Shown: piece by piece, positions 1-8,867 of the stretch | Layout: the number at the start of each line of letters is the position of its first letter | How positions within the stretch are numbered: the first letter of the stretch is position 1 | IMG/VR virus record: IMGVR_UViG_3300006929_000064 | Location: 1-31,215 of that record | Source: a virus | DNA length: 31,215 bases | Direction: 5' to 3' (one strand) | Position numbers and translations under genes: made by a program | Notes under the pieces: generated by a model | Database searches by the model: none | What the model was told of the DNA's origin: nothing | Seen by the model: only the letters and a program-made list of their open reading frames with translations

Positions 1-11
1 AATTATGAGTC

Positions 12-2186
12 TTGGCTAATTCATTTCTGCCCTTTCCTCAGTTTCCCGCCCAGAATCTGGTTTCACCAGTTGAGGTAAAACCAGCGACAGGGATTCCGAG
101 CTTGATTCCTGCAGCACGGCCTAGAGAACCTGAAGATAGAGAGCTTATTAAAGGCTCCATATTAGGGGCTTTATCTCCCTTTTTATCAGAAGCGGCTGTT
201 TCTGGGTTGGCTTCTGTACTCCCAAAGGACTGGTTTTCGAAAGACGTTGCAACAGGTTTAAGAGATTTAGATAGCGATCAATATAAACAGTATTTAAATA
301 GTCTCCCTGCCCCTGAACGGTGGAATATTGAGCAAGCTAAAGAAAAAGTCGACGATTTACTACCCTCACTACCACCTTCTAAAACAGACACGGCTCTTGG
401 AAGAGGATTAAAAGAACTCCTTACCTATGCTCCTGCATTTACTTTAGATGAAGATGAAGGAGGCGTCGAAGCATTTATAAAAACGGCTCAAGCAGGGAGA
501 AAGTTTCAAGAAGATCGTGAACAAGCGTTGTATACGGCATCTTTAGATAGAGAAAAGCAACGGGGTCTTAAGACTCTTGAAAATCTTAAAGGTTTTAATA
601 GGGTTAAGTTTAATGGGTCTGTTCTTAATGAAGACGGAAAGGCAGTTCGAATAAGCCGACAAGGAATAGTTGATGAAGATGGACTAAACCGATGGGTTGT
701 AAGCCAAGGAGACCCATTGGTTGATAAGACCAATGTCGGTGGCGTTGAAAAAGCGATTCCTGCAGGTCAATACTACCTAAACCCAAGACTCACTGCTTCT
801 CTAAGAGAAGGTGAGTTAAACGCTGTGAAACCTCAAACAATGATTGACACAACGGGTAACACCCCATACCCGCTCGTCTTTAGAGAAATTGATTATGTAA
901 ACCCAGACGGGGTAAGGGATACGAAATGGGTTACTCAGATTGGATCCGTTCAAAAGACTAAAGAAGAGTTGGATGCAGAAAGGAATGAAAATTGGATACC
1001 CCTTGATGGGAACATCTTTAAACTTTTTGACCCTACTGGGCCAGGAGTAATTAAAGAAACCGAGAAAACATGGGCCGCCCGACTTTTAGCTGAAAACCTT
1101 TTGATGAATGCAATGGGTCTCCAGCATCGAGTAAACGAAATTGGTGCAGAAAACGAGGATGTGTTTACTTTGGGGGGTGGGTTTGCATCATTTTATACCA
1201 ACATCATGGCAGATATTTCTAGTTTTGCTTCCCTGTTTGGAGAAGATGGATCAGATGGTCTTAAGCCTGTCCTCAAGGAGACTTTTACAAAGGACCTAGG
1301 GAATAATGCCGTTAATTTGTACGGAGCTGTGCAAACGTTCCTAGAACAACAAGGGAACAAAGACTTAGATCAAAAGCAAAAAGACTTTTCTCGAAAAAGT
1401 TTTCTTAGGAGGGTTGATAATTTTAGAAGAACCGCCCAGAAGTCTGAGGCTACTGAAACTACCAGTTGGTACGAAAAGAGTAAGAGTTTCAAACGCTTTT
1501 TTACCGGAAAAGACAGCTTTCTTAACGATAAAAATATTCAAAATCTTGAGGCTGATCGTGCTTTAGTTTTAGCAACCCAGTTGCAATTGGCATATATGGC
1601 AGCAGCAGCCGCAGGACAAACGGGAAGAACTCTTTCAGATAAAGACCTAGCTCATTTCTTACAGGTTGTTGGATACGGTGCTTCAAGAAAAGCAAGTACG
1701 GTCACAGAACTTGGAACCACTTTTATATTTGATCAAATCCAAAATCTATCTGAGTCAAATCAAGAACTGACGAGGATTGCAGAATCCCCCCAGAGCATGA
1801 GAGTTTATCTGAGGTCTAAATTTGGTGTATCACCAGAATTACTTGAGCGAACAAAAACCGCACCTACAGCAGAAGAGCGCAGAGTGGCTGCTGATGAGGT
1901 ACTTACCGTAATAAGTAGGGCTTCTAATGGTAAAGCGATGCCTTTTTTCACATGGGACCCAGAAAAACGTGAAATAGTGTATGAAACGCTTCTCGAGCGA
2001 TTCCCAGGGTCTATTCAAGCAATGCCCTTCTTCGGTGAAGACGGTTGGTTCAAAAAATACAATCTACAGCTTGGAGAAGCGTGGCGCTACCAACGTGAGC
2101 AAGATGCTCCTGAGACTCGTCAGGACGACGATGAAGTATTTCCAATATATCTCCGTCGTAATCAGACCGACCAGGACACTTTATAG
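12..2186 (+). CDS. Large virion-type protein (724 aa), function unknown
   Basis: I do not recognise a named family. The TTG start is forced: an in-frame TGA lies at 6-8 and no ATG occurs nearby. The start overlaps what may be the last codons of an upstream gene ending in TAA at 17-19. The protein is Pro-rich for its first 45 residues, then mixed and mostly helical, with no signal peptide. Around residues 525-550 an Ala-rich helix followed by GQTGRTLSDKDLAHFLQ resembles a motif (AAA..G..GR.LSD.D) that I associate with large internal or tail proteins of marine phages. The next gene starts directly after the stop. Position ahead of other large virion-like genes and size suggest an internal virion or ejection protein; this is inference. 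Confidence 0.6.
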   Translation: MANSFLPFPQFPAQNLVSPVEVKPATGIPSLIPAARPREPEDRELIKGSILGALSPFLSEAAVSGLASVLPKDWFSKDVATGLRDLDSDQYKQYLNSLPAPERWNIEQAKEKVDDLLPSLPPSKTDTALGRGLKELLTYAPAFTLDEDEGGVEAFIKTAQAGRKFQEDREQALYTASLDREKQRGLKTLENLKGFNRVKFNGSVLNEDGKAVRISRQGIVDEDGLNRWVVSQGDPLVDKTNVGGVEKAIPAGQYYLNPRLTASLREGELNAVKPQTMIDTTGNTPYPLVFREIDYVNPDGVRDTKWVTQIGSVQKTKEELDAERNENWIPLDGNIFKLFDPTGPGVIKETEKTWAARLLAENLLMNAMGLQHRVNEIGAENEDVFTLGGGFASFYTNIMADISSFASLFGEDGSDGLKPVLKETFTKDLGNNAVNLYGAVQTFLEQQGNKDLDQKQKDFSRKSFLRRVDNFRRTAQKSEATETTSWYEKSKSFKRFFTGKDSFLNDKNIQNLEADRALVLATQLQLAYMAAAAAGQTGRTLSDKDLAHFLQVVGYGASRKASTVTELGTTFIFDQIQNLSESNQELTRIAESPQSMRVYLRSKFGVSPELLERTKTAPTAEERRVAADEVLTVISRASNGKAMPFFTWDPEKREIVYETLLERFPGSIQAMPFFGEDGWFKKYNLQLGEAWRYQREQDAPETRQDDDEVFPIYLRRNQTDQDTL

Positions 2187-5100
2187 ATGGCTGAACCAAC
2201 GGAACAAGCACAAGAACAAGAACAAGAAGAGGTACCGGCTACAAATGTAGATGACGTTCTTCAAATTGTTCCTGAGATATTTAAAACACCAGAATTTAGC
2301 AAATTTCAGGAAAGGGTGAAAGGTCAGCGGTGGGAAGAAGAGGCTCCCTTTAATTTTGGAGAAATTTTAGCAACCGTCCCAGAGGAGTTCGAAGAGTTAG
2401 CCCGTATTTGGTATAGCAACTACTTAATACAGAAGAGCCCATCTGAATCAGACCGGCAACAAGCCACTAACTACTATACCGATGCTAGAAAAGACTTCCA
2501 GGAATCCCTGGAAGAAAGAATAGCGGCATACAGCCGACCCGCTCCTGAACAGGGGGTATTGGGTTATAGCTCAAAACCAGATATAGAGTCTGAAGAGGTT
2601 CAAAGACTAAAAAAATCTCTGGTACAGCATGAATCATATTACGGACACGGCGATACTCTGTATGATTCTTGGATTAAGGGAAAAACCGGACTTGACGACG
2701 AGACATCTCCTTGGAGAATTAAGGCGATGTACTTTCCTGAAGTTCTTTATCCCGACGACGCAAAGTTCTTAATGAAGAACCATGACCCAGATGCGGAGTT
2801 TCAGTTTATAGACCCTAAAGATCCTGATTATGGTTTAGCAGTAAGAAGTCCTAAGACTAATAATCAATGGATGCCTTTTAGACCGAAATTTGGAAGAGAA
2901 TGGCTTGGTCAAGCAGCAATTCAGACGATGGGTCAAGAAGCAACAGCAATTGTAGCGGAGCTTCTTGGGACGCGGTTTTTGCCTGGAAATGTAGGTAAGT
3001 GGGATAGAGGACTGTGGCGGGTAGGTCGAGAGGCAGGTATTGCAACGGCAGCTACAGTGCTTGGGCGTTTCTCCCAACTAGCCTATGGAAGGGCACAAGG
3101 GATTAATAATATAGATATGAGCCGAGCCGCTGATGATGCAGGGATGGCTGCTTATTTAGCTGGGGCTGGTTCTGTGGGTACTTCTCTGGTGTTAGGACTT
3201 GCAGGAAGAATATGGAAAACAATTACAGGAACAGACATTCCACAAACTGTTTTTAATAAAATTAGAGCTGAAGCAGACAAAATAAAACGAGTCAGTGAGA
3301 AGACTACATCGGAGTTTAGTGAAAAGGAGATTAAGAGACGTATTGAACAACTAGGGCATAGAGTAGAAGACGCAGGGGCTTATAGAACAACCCTCGGAGA
3401 AGAATCGCAAGATGACTACTTTAAACAACTAGAATTAGATTTGTTTGCCTATTTAGGAACTGATTCAGAAGGAAAAGAGGTCTTTAATGAACTGATGCGG
3501 TCTGAGAGTACGCACTTACAATCAGTTTGGGAAGCTCTTACTAAGGGCGGCAAGCACCCCGCCGCCGAGTTTGGCGACTGGAAGAAATATGTTGAAGATC
3601 GACAGAAAGAGGCAACGGAAGCTGCAAGAGAGACTCTTGAGGCAGCAAAAACTAGAATTTCCACAGAGGTTTCAAAACAAACCGATGAACTTTTATTTGG
3701 TACTGCTCCTAGAACTACTAGAGAAGCTACCGAAGAATTAGCTGAACCGTTCATCCGCACATCACAAGAAGGGACGTGGTTTCGGCATTCCTCTCCTGAA
3801 ATGCTAAAGATAAGAGACAAGCGATATGAAGAACTTTTAAGGGAGTATGAGCAGTCTATTAAAGACTTAAATCTTCAATACCCGAAGAAAACAACTGAGA
3901 ATGTACGGTTTATTTCTGGGCCTGTTACCGATTTTGCGAGAGGTTCGGGGAGACAAGGTGATCTTATTCGAAACGCCGAGGCATCAGAAGCACCGAAGGT
4001 TCTTCGAGAAATGGTCCCAATGCGAGAAGGGTTTAATTCTCGAGGAGAACCAATTCAAATCAGTACCATGATGCAATTAATGGGACTTCACACTGATGCT
4101 AGTGGAAAGATTCTTCCCAAGTTACAACCCACATTAGGGGACCTCTCTAATATGTTAAGTTCAGTGAGGCATACTTATTTAAATCACCCAACAAGCGAAG
4201 TTAGAAAACACTCTGAAAAGTTGATGAGAGGTATTGAAGAGCAAATTGATGACCTTCTTGAGGTAGGCGCAGAACAGGAAATGAGAAAAGCCGGTATGAG
4301 CGACTCTATTACAAAGAATAAAGTCGAGGAGTGGATGAACGAAACAGGTTATGGAGCCAAGTTTCGTCAGGCACAAGAGGCTCTCGAAAACTACTCTTCT
4401 GAAATGGATAGGAAATGGTTGTCCTCTTTTGTTAAACAAAACCCGAAAGAACTTGCTGATTATGTTTTAAACTCTTCTCCTAAAAATATTACTAAGCTGC
4501 TTCAAGAACTATATAGGTCTCCCGAATCTGTTATTAAACAACAAAATATACGAGAGTTGGTTCTAAGGAGTATTGCAAGAGAACTAGGGGACGGTGATAT
4601 AGCCTCAAAAAACAAAAACTGGAAACGCTATATCAAGAAATATGAGGATCAACTAGAAGTTATTTTTCCTGCAAGTAAGTTCAAGCAGTTTAAATCGTTT
4701 GATAATTTCCTAGAAACTACGCAAGCCAGACTAGCAGAACTAGATGGGGAATTTAAAGCACTAGAAAAAAAGATAAATAAACCCATTCTGAACTTTGTTA
4801 GTGACTTTATAGATGCCTCTGCTAGTAAAATACGAAGCCAAGACAATGCCGCTTTAGATCAAGTGGCAGATACTTTAAAAGAATACCCAGAGCTACAACC
4901 CATGATAACTGGGATCTTTAAAGATCGTCTTAAAGCTCGGTTTGAAAGACAAAGTTTACAACAAACAGGGACTCAAGGACGCGAAGGAGAATTCTTAAAA
5001 GGAGCTTTTGATTACGATGCGTTTGAGCAATGGGTTAGTGGAGCCTATTCATCCGGTCCAACAGGAACGAATGACCTAGGACGGAACTTGGGTAAACTAT

Positions 5101-5660
5101 TAGGAAAAGAACAAGGAAATTTGTACGCAAAAGATCTTAGGCTCTTTAATGTGGCTCTTCAAAGAGCTCAAGATCGTAGACCAAAAGGCCCTCTTCTTGA
5201 GGGGTCTACCGCCACCAAGATGCGTGATGAAATCATGAATCTATTTGCCACGATTCAAAGAGTGGTTTTTTCTCCATTAGATATAGTTAGTAGACGAGTT
5301 ACTGTAGGTAAAGAGAAGGTGGGAGAAAGGGCTGTAGACAATTTACTAGAAATATTAGTTGACCCAAGTAAACTGCGAAGACTAATGATGGCCACAAAAA
5401 TGAGAGCTACAGCAAGTGAGTGGTTGGTATTTTTAGCGGCGGTGGCTGAATCACGCAGCGTGGATATAGGATCAGAGAAAAACAGAAACTCTGTTGATCG
5501 TGATGCTAGAAGAATATTAAAGTTGGTTGGTGAGGAACCTGATCCTGTAGGAAAAATACTTGAAGATATTCATATAACTTCGCCTATTGTAGGACCCATT
5601 TCACGAGTTCCAGACCGTATAGACGAGCTTTGGGGCGAACTTAGTTGGGGAGAAGAATAA
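2187..5660 (+). CDS. Very large coiled-coil virion protein (1157 aa), candidate internal/ejection protein
   Basis: The ATG follows the previous stop with no gap (TAGATG), so the two genes are probably translationally coupled. The N-terminus is a Gln/Glu-rich low-complexity tract of about 15 residues. Near residues 318-343 there is a hydrophobic, Gly/Ala-rich segment (AAYLAGAGSVGTSLVLGLAG) that could be a membrane helix. Most of residues 360-950 is charged, Glu/Lys/Gln-rich and predicted helical or coiled coil. No lysozyme or protease motif is visible. A giant helical virion protein with one hydrophobic segment fits proteins ejected into the host envelope during infection. The reading-frame call is very secure; the role is inferred from size, composition and neighbours. 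Confidence 0.62.
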   Translation: MAEPTEQAQEQEQEEVPATNVDDVLQIVPEIFKTPEFSKFQERVKGQRWEEEAPFNFGEILATVPEEFEELARIWYSNYLIQKSPSESDRQQATNYYTDARKDFQESLEERIAAYSRPAPEQGVLGYSSKPDIESEEVQRLKKSLVQHESYYGHGDTLYDSWIKGKTGLDDETSPWRIKAMYFPEVLYPDDAKFLMKNHDPDAEFQFIDPKDPDYGLAVRSPKTNNQWMPFRPKFGREWLGQAAIQTMGQEATAIVAELLGTRFLPGNVGKWDRGLWRVGREAGIATAATVLGRFSQLAYGRAQGINNIDMSRAADDAGMAAYLAGAGSVGTSLVLGLAGRIWKTITGTDIPQTVFNKIRAEADKIKRVSEKTTSEFSEKEIKRRIEQLGHRVEDAGAYRTTLGEESQDDYFKQLELDLFAYLGTDSEGKEVFNELMRSESTHLQSVWEALTKGGKHPAAEFGDWKKYVEDRQKEATEAARETLEAAKTRISTEVSKQTDELLFGTAPRTTREATEELAEPFIRTSQEGTWFRHSSPEMLKIRDKRYEELLREYEQSIKDLNLQYPKKTTENVRFISGPVTDFARGSGRQGDLIRNAEASEAPKVLREMVPMREGFNSRGEPIQISTMMQLMGLHTDASGKILPKLQPTLGDLSNMLSSVRHTYLNHPTSEVRKHSEKLMRGIEEQIDDLLEVGAEQEMRKAGMSDSITKNKVEEWMNETGYGAKFRQAQEALENYSSEMDRKWLSSFVKQNPKELADYVLNSSPKNITKLLQELYRSPESVIKQQNIRELVLRSIARELGDGDIASKNKNWKRYIKKYEDQLEVIFPASKFKQFKSFDNFLETTQARLAELDGEFKALEKKINKPILNFVSDFIDASASKIRSQDNAALDQVADTLKEYPELQPMITGIFKDRLKARFERQSLQQTGTQGREGEFLKGAFDYDAFEQWVSGAYSSGPTGTNDLGRNLGKLLGKEQGNLYAKDLRLFNVALQRAQDRRPKGPLLEGSTATKMRDEIMNLFATIQRVVFSPLDIVSRRVTVGKEKVGERAVDNLLEILVDPSKLRRLMMATKMRATASEWLVFLAAVAESRSVDIGSEKNRNSVDRDARRILKLVGEEPDPVGKILEDIHITSPIVGPISRVPDRIDELWGELSWGEE

Positions 5661-7711
5661 TGGCTAGGCGTTACTCAGGTTCAGGTATAGGTAGCTTTGG
5701 TCCTGGTCCTGCTTCAGGAACCTCTGGGTATGGGGGATCTCCAAGCTATGGAGACCAACAAACCGATCTATCGGGCTACGTTCGTGACGAAGACCTCGTT
5801 GATTATACAACTCAGGCTGACCTAGACGCAGCTACCCAAGGGTTTGCAACTCAAGACGATATCGATGCGGCTGTTGCGGGTTCAGCAATTGATCGTGATG
5901 CATTAATCCAGGATATCTTAGATCAGGTTTTTGCAGGCGGTGACATGGGGGCGTTTGATGACCCCATGGGTATGGGAGGTATGGGTCAAAGCGAAATCAC
6001 TCAGATTGTTGAGGATTGGATTGCTAATAATGCAGGCACCCTCACTGATCAACAGATGCGTGATTATGTGGATGCCGAACTTATTTCAGAAGAGCGTATC
6101 CAGGAGTTAGTTGCTGACGGAACTCTTTCACAAGAACAAGTAGACCAGTGGGTCGACGCAGCTATTGAAGAAGCCACTTCCGAGTTTATGACCGCAGAGG
6201 AAATTGAGGCGGCGATTGCCGATGGAAGTCTTACTCCTGAGCAAATCCAAGAGCTTATTGAACAGGGAAGTCTTAGTACTGAACAAATCCAAGAGCTTAT
6301 TGCTCAAGAAATGCTCTCGGAAGATCAGATCTCTAGGCTAATTCAAGATCAGGTTATTACGCAAGAACAAGTAGACCAGTGGATTGCGGATGCCACTTCC
6401 GGGTTTATGACCGCAGAGGAAATTGATGAAGCGATTGCTAATGGCACGCTTACTGCCGAGGACGTACAACAGCTTATAGATGATGGGTTACTTGACGATG
6501 AGCATATTCAAAGTCTTATTGCTCAAGAAATGCTCTCGGAAGACCAGATTGCTAGGTTAATTCAAGATCAGGTCATTACCCAAGATCAAGTAGATCAATG
6601 GATTGCGGATGCTACGGGTGATTTTTTAACCCCAGAACAAATAGATGAAATGATTGCTTCGGGAACCTTAACCCCTGAAGAGATACAAAATCTTTTAGAT
6701 ACTCAAGTCTTAAGTGAAGAACAGATTCTCGAACTGGTTCGTACGGAACAGTTAAGTGAAGAACAAGTCGCCGCGCTGGTTGAAGCAGGAACTATAACTC
6801 AAGAAGATATAGATCAGATTCTAGGTACTACGTTAGATGATTACGCTACGCTTGCTGAATTAGAGGAACGACTGGCCGGTTACTTAACCCCAGAACAACT
6901 TGCTGAGTTCGGTTACTTAACTCAAGAAGAAATGTTGGCACAAGGTTATTTAACCCCAGATCAATTAGCCGAGTACGGATACCTAACCCAAGAAGAGTTT
7001 CAAGCGGGACTCCCTAATATGGAGGACTACGATCAAGTGATCGGGGATCTCCAAACGCAGCTGGGTTCTTTAGAAGATAAATATGCAAATGCTCAAACTC
7101 AATATGAAGCAGATGCAGCACAAGAACAAATTGAACAAACCAGAGGTGAGCTAGATTCTTATTTCGATGCAGCACAACCTTCGGGTCCTCGTACAGGAAG
7201 CACTTCAGAATTTGAAGCGGTCGAAGGTTCAAGTCCTATGTCTAATTTAATAGGACAACAACGTGCGAGTGCTGGTCAAGATCCATATACTAGTTACCTA
7301 CAGAGTTTCACACCAACATACAGTGATTGGGAACAGCCCATGAGCATGGACGATCTTAGTTCGATGCGAGGTCCTGGTCCACAATTCGATTATCCGAACC
7401 CTTTCTTCGATCAAGCCCCCGACTACACTACATTTGATCCTTGGAGTGGTAGCACAGTTGGTGGAACAGGGAGTGGAACAGGGAGTGGAGGAACAATAGG
7501 TGGTGGAACCGAATGGGGTGGGGGAGTGGGCTCTTATAATCAAGGAGGAGCCGTTAATCAGCCACAGCAATCTACTATGTTAAATGGAAATTCTTTAGTA
7601 GATCAACGGCCTAATCAAAATAATCAAGGTATCATGGGGGCATTAAATTTTCAAACAAATGTAGCGCCTTTTCAAAATGCCTTTCGACCTAACGTAAAGA
7701 GGAACCGATAA
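5660..7711 (+). CDS. Acidic helical-repeat structural protein (683 aa)
   Basis: I start at the ATG that shares its A with the upstream stop (TAATG), behind GGGGAGAAG; an in-frame TTG at 5645 would overlap the previous gene. After a Gly/Ser-rich N-terminus, residues of about 115-445 consist of many copies of an 11-12 residue unit of the form LTPEQIQELIEQGS: two acidic residues, an amphipathic helix, a Gly turn. Part of this arose by tandem duplication of a 73-codon block. Residues 395-450 carry a second repeat type (GYLTPEQLAEF). A short coiled coil around 460-500 and a Gly/Thr/Ser-rich tail (about 595-635) follow. It sits in a virion operon and is probably a tail or adhesion-type structural protein; no catalytic motif is seen. 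Confidence 0.6.
   Translation: MARRYSGSGIGSFGPGPASGTSGYGGSPSYGDQQTDLSGYVRDEDLVDYTTQADLDAATQGFATQDDIDAAVAGSAIDRDALIQDILDQVFAGGDMGAFDDPMGMGGMGQSEITQIVEDWIANNAGTLTDQQMRDYVDAELISEERIQELVADGTLSQEQVDQWVDAAIEEATSEFMTAEEIEAAIADGSLTPEQIQELIEQGSLSTEQIQELIAQEMLSEDQISRLIQDQVITQEQVDQWIADATSGFMTAEEIDEAIANGTLTAEDVQQLIDDGLLDDEHIQSLIAQEMLSEDQIARLIQDQVITQDQVDQWIADATGDFLTPEQIDEMIASGTLTPEEIQNLLDTQVLSEEQILELVRTEQLSEEQVAALVEAGTITQEDIDQILGTTLDDYATLAELEERLAGYLTPEQLAEFGYLTQEEMLAQGYLTPDQLAEYGYLTQEEFQAGLPNMEDYDQVIGDLQTQLGSLEDKYANAQTQYEADAAQEQIEQTRGELDSYFDAAQPSGPRTGSTSEFEAVEGSSPMSNLIGQQRASAGQDPYTSYLQSFTPTYSDWEQPMSMDDLSSMRGPGPQFDYPNPFFDQAPDYTTFDPWSGSTVGGTGSGTGSGGTIGGGTEWGGGVGSYNQGGAVNQPQQSTMLNGNSLVDQRPNQNNQGIMGALNFQTNVAPFQNAFRPNVKRNR
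6296..6620 (+). repeat. 219-bp in-frame tandem duplication inside the helical-repeat gene
   Basis: The block beginning CTTATTGCTCAAGAAATG at 6296 recurs at 6515, exactly 219 bp (73 codons) later. Nucleotide identity over the first 65 bases is high and decays afterwards. A further, more diverged relative lies upstream: the segment with GTAGACCAGTGG and TTTATGACCGCAGAGG at about 6138-6200 matches 6370-6420. The spacing keeps the reading frame, so copies can be gained or lost without breaking the protein. Confidence 0.85.
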
Positions 7712-8865
7712 TGCCTTTAAATACACGAATGCCATCAGGTGCCATATCAAGGGGTCTCGGTTCCTTAAGAAGAAGAGGGACACCTCGAGGAAGGGGGTTT
7801 CCTCCTTCTGAGACTCGGAGAGGTGGCAGAAGTACAAGAATGGGATCACCACCAGGATCTGACTACGGGTCACCACCCAGTCCACCACCTAGACGTTCAG
7901 GAGGACTAGCTAGTCTAGGACGCTCCAACCAAACAAGGGCCGGTGCGAGAAGAGCCTCACCACCCGGTCCTTTAAGCAGAGTACAACAAGACCTGTTACG
8001 TAGTGCACAGCAACATAGGGCCGAGGGAGGTACTTCAAGGGATAACTGGGCTACTTTAGATGCACTCACCGCGCAGCATGGTGATTTATACGGTCAACGT
8101 CAGCGACGTGCACCACCACCAGGACAAATGCCTTCGCAAATGATGCGGAATGGAGGTTCTATGGCTAACGCCGTAGACCCCGCAAATTTGTCTCCCGAAA
8201 TTCTGGAAATGATAGAAGAACTTATCGCTTCTGGGGAATTGGGAGAAGATTTAAATCTTAGTGTCTTGCCCGATAAAGTAAGTAGAGCAAGACTTGAAAA
8301 TGATGCAATCGAAGCGAGTGCTCTCGTAAGAGACCGAGATACAAAAAGCAGATTAGAGAACCTTCGAAACCGTCAAGGAAGGAACAATCAATTTGTACCC
8401 CGTCTATCGCGAGGCGGTGTCCCTATGTTAGCTAATGGTCAAGCGGTTCCCCCACAAATAGCAAAAACGGGGGGTGCTCGTTTAGATGCTATGCGTGGAG
8501 CGGGAGGACCACCAATGGGAGGACCACCAATGGGAGGACCACCAATGGGAGGACCACCTCCACCACCAATGGCCCCACCACCAATGGCCCCACCACCACA
8601 ATTAGCGGGTGGAATGCCTCCTATGATGCCCCGAGAAGAAGAACCTATTGAAGAGGAAGGGGGTATTTCTGGGTTGCCTACGGCAATAGTTGACACTCTA
8701 GTCAGTAACACCTCTGGTGTAGATGAAGCTCTAGCGGTTCTTGATGAAGCGCGGAATGAACTGATCAGTATTGCTGGAGAAGAAGACGTTGCTATGGAAG
8801 ATGAAGGAATGCTAATGGGAGAAGAGGAAGAGATTGGTGGAATGCTAGAAGCAATGTTAGGGTAG
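7711..8865 (+). CDS. Pro/Gly-rich, acidic-tailed virion-operon protein (384 aa)
   Basis: The start overlaps the upstream stop by one base (TAATG). The first 150 residues are Arg/Ser/Pro/Gly-rich and basic (GSLRRRGTPRGRG), likely disordered. Residues of about 155-215 look helical (LSPEILEMIEELIASGELGED). Residues 266-295 are a tandem GGPPM array turning into PPPMAP. The last 80 residues are strongly acidic (EEEPIEEEGG, EDEGMLMGEEEEIGG). Such basic-to-acidic, disordered proteins at the end of a structural operon are often virion decoration or scaffold-like proteins, but I recognise no family. The gene ends only 2 bp from the convergent helicase gene. Confidence 0.55.
   Translation: MPLNTRMPSGAISRGLGSLRRRGTPRGRGFPPSETRRGGRSTRMGSPPGSDYGSPPSPPPRRSGGLASLGRSNQTRAGARRASPPGPLSRVQQDLLRSAQQHRAEGGTSRDNWATLDALTAQHGDLYGQRQRRAPPPGQMPSQMMRNGGSMANAVDPANLSPEILEMIEELIASGELGEDLNLSVLPDKVSRARLENDAIEASALVRDRDTKSRLENLRNRQGRNNQFVPRLSRGGVPMLANGQAVPPQIAKTGGARLDAMRGAGGPPMGGPPMGGPPMGGPPPPPMAPPPMAPPPQLAGGMPPMMPREEEPIEEEGGISGLPTAIVDTLVSNTSGVDEALAVLDEARNELISIAGEEDVAMEDEGMLMGEEEEIGGMLEAMLG
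8506..8597 (+). repeat. 15-bp tandem repeats encoding GGPPM / PPPMA
   Basis: Three perfect copies of GGACCACCAATGGGA run at 8506-8520, 8521-8535 and 8536-8550, with a partial fourth. They pass into two copies of a related 15-mer, CCACCAATGGCCCCA. The unit length is a multiple of three, so copy-number slippage would alter only the length of the proline-rich linker. Confidence 0.9.
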
Positions 8866-8867
8866 AG

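Noticed and set aside
1-19. Possible 3' end of an upstream gene (frame ending TAA at 17-19)
   Set aside because: Only five codons are visible before the stop; too little to call a gene.
506-733. Minus-strand open frames under the virion genes (also 2835-3077, 3449-3820, 7298-7570, 8439-8711)
   Set aside because: Shadows of strongly coding plus-strand frames, with Ser/Pro/Cys-rich products and no ribosome sites.
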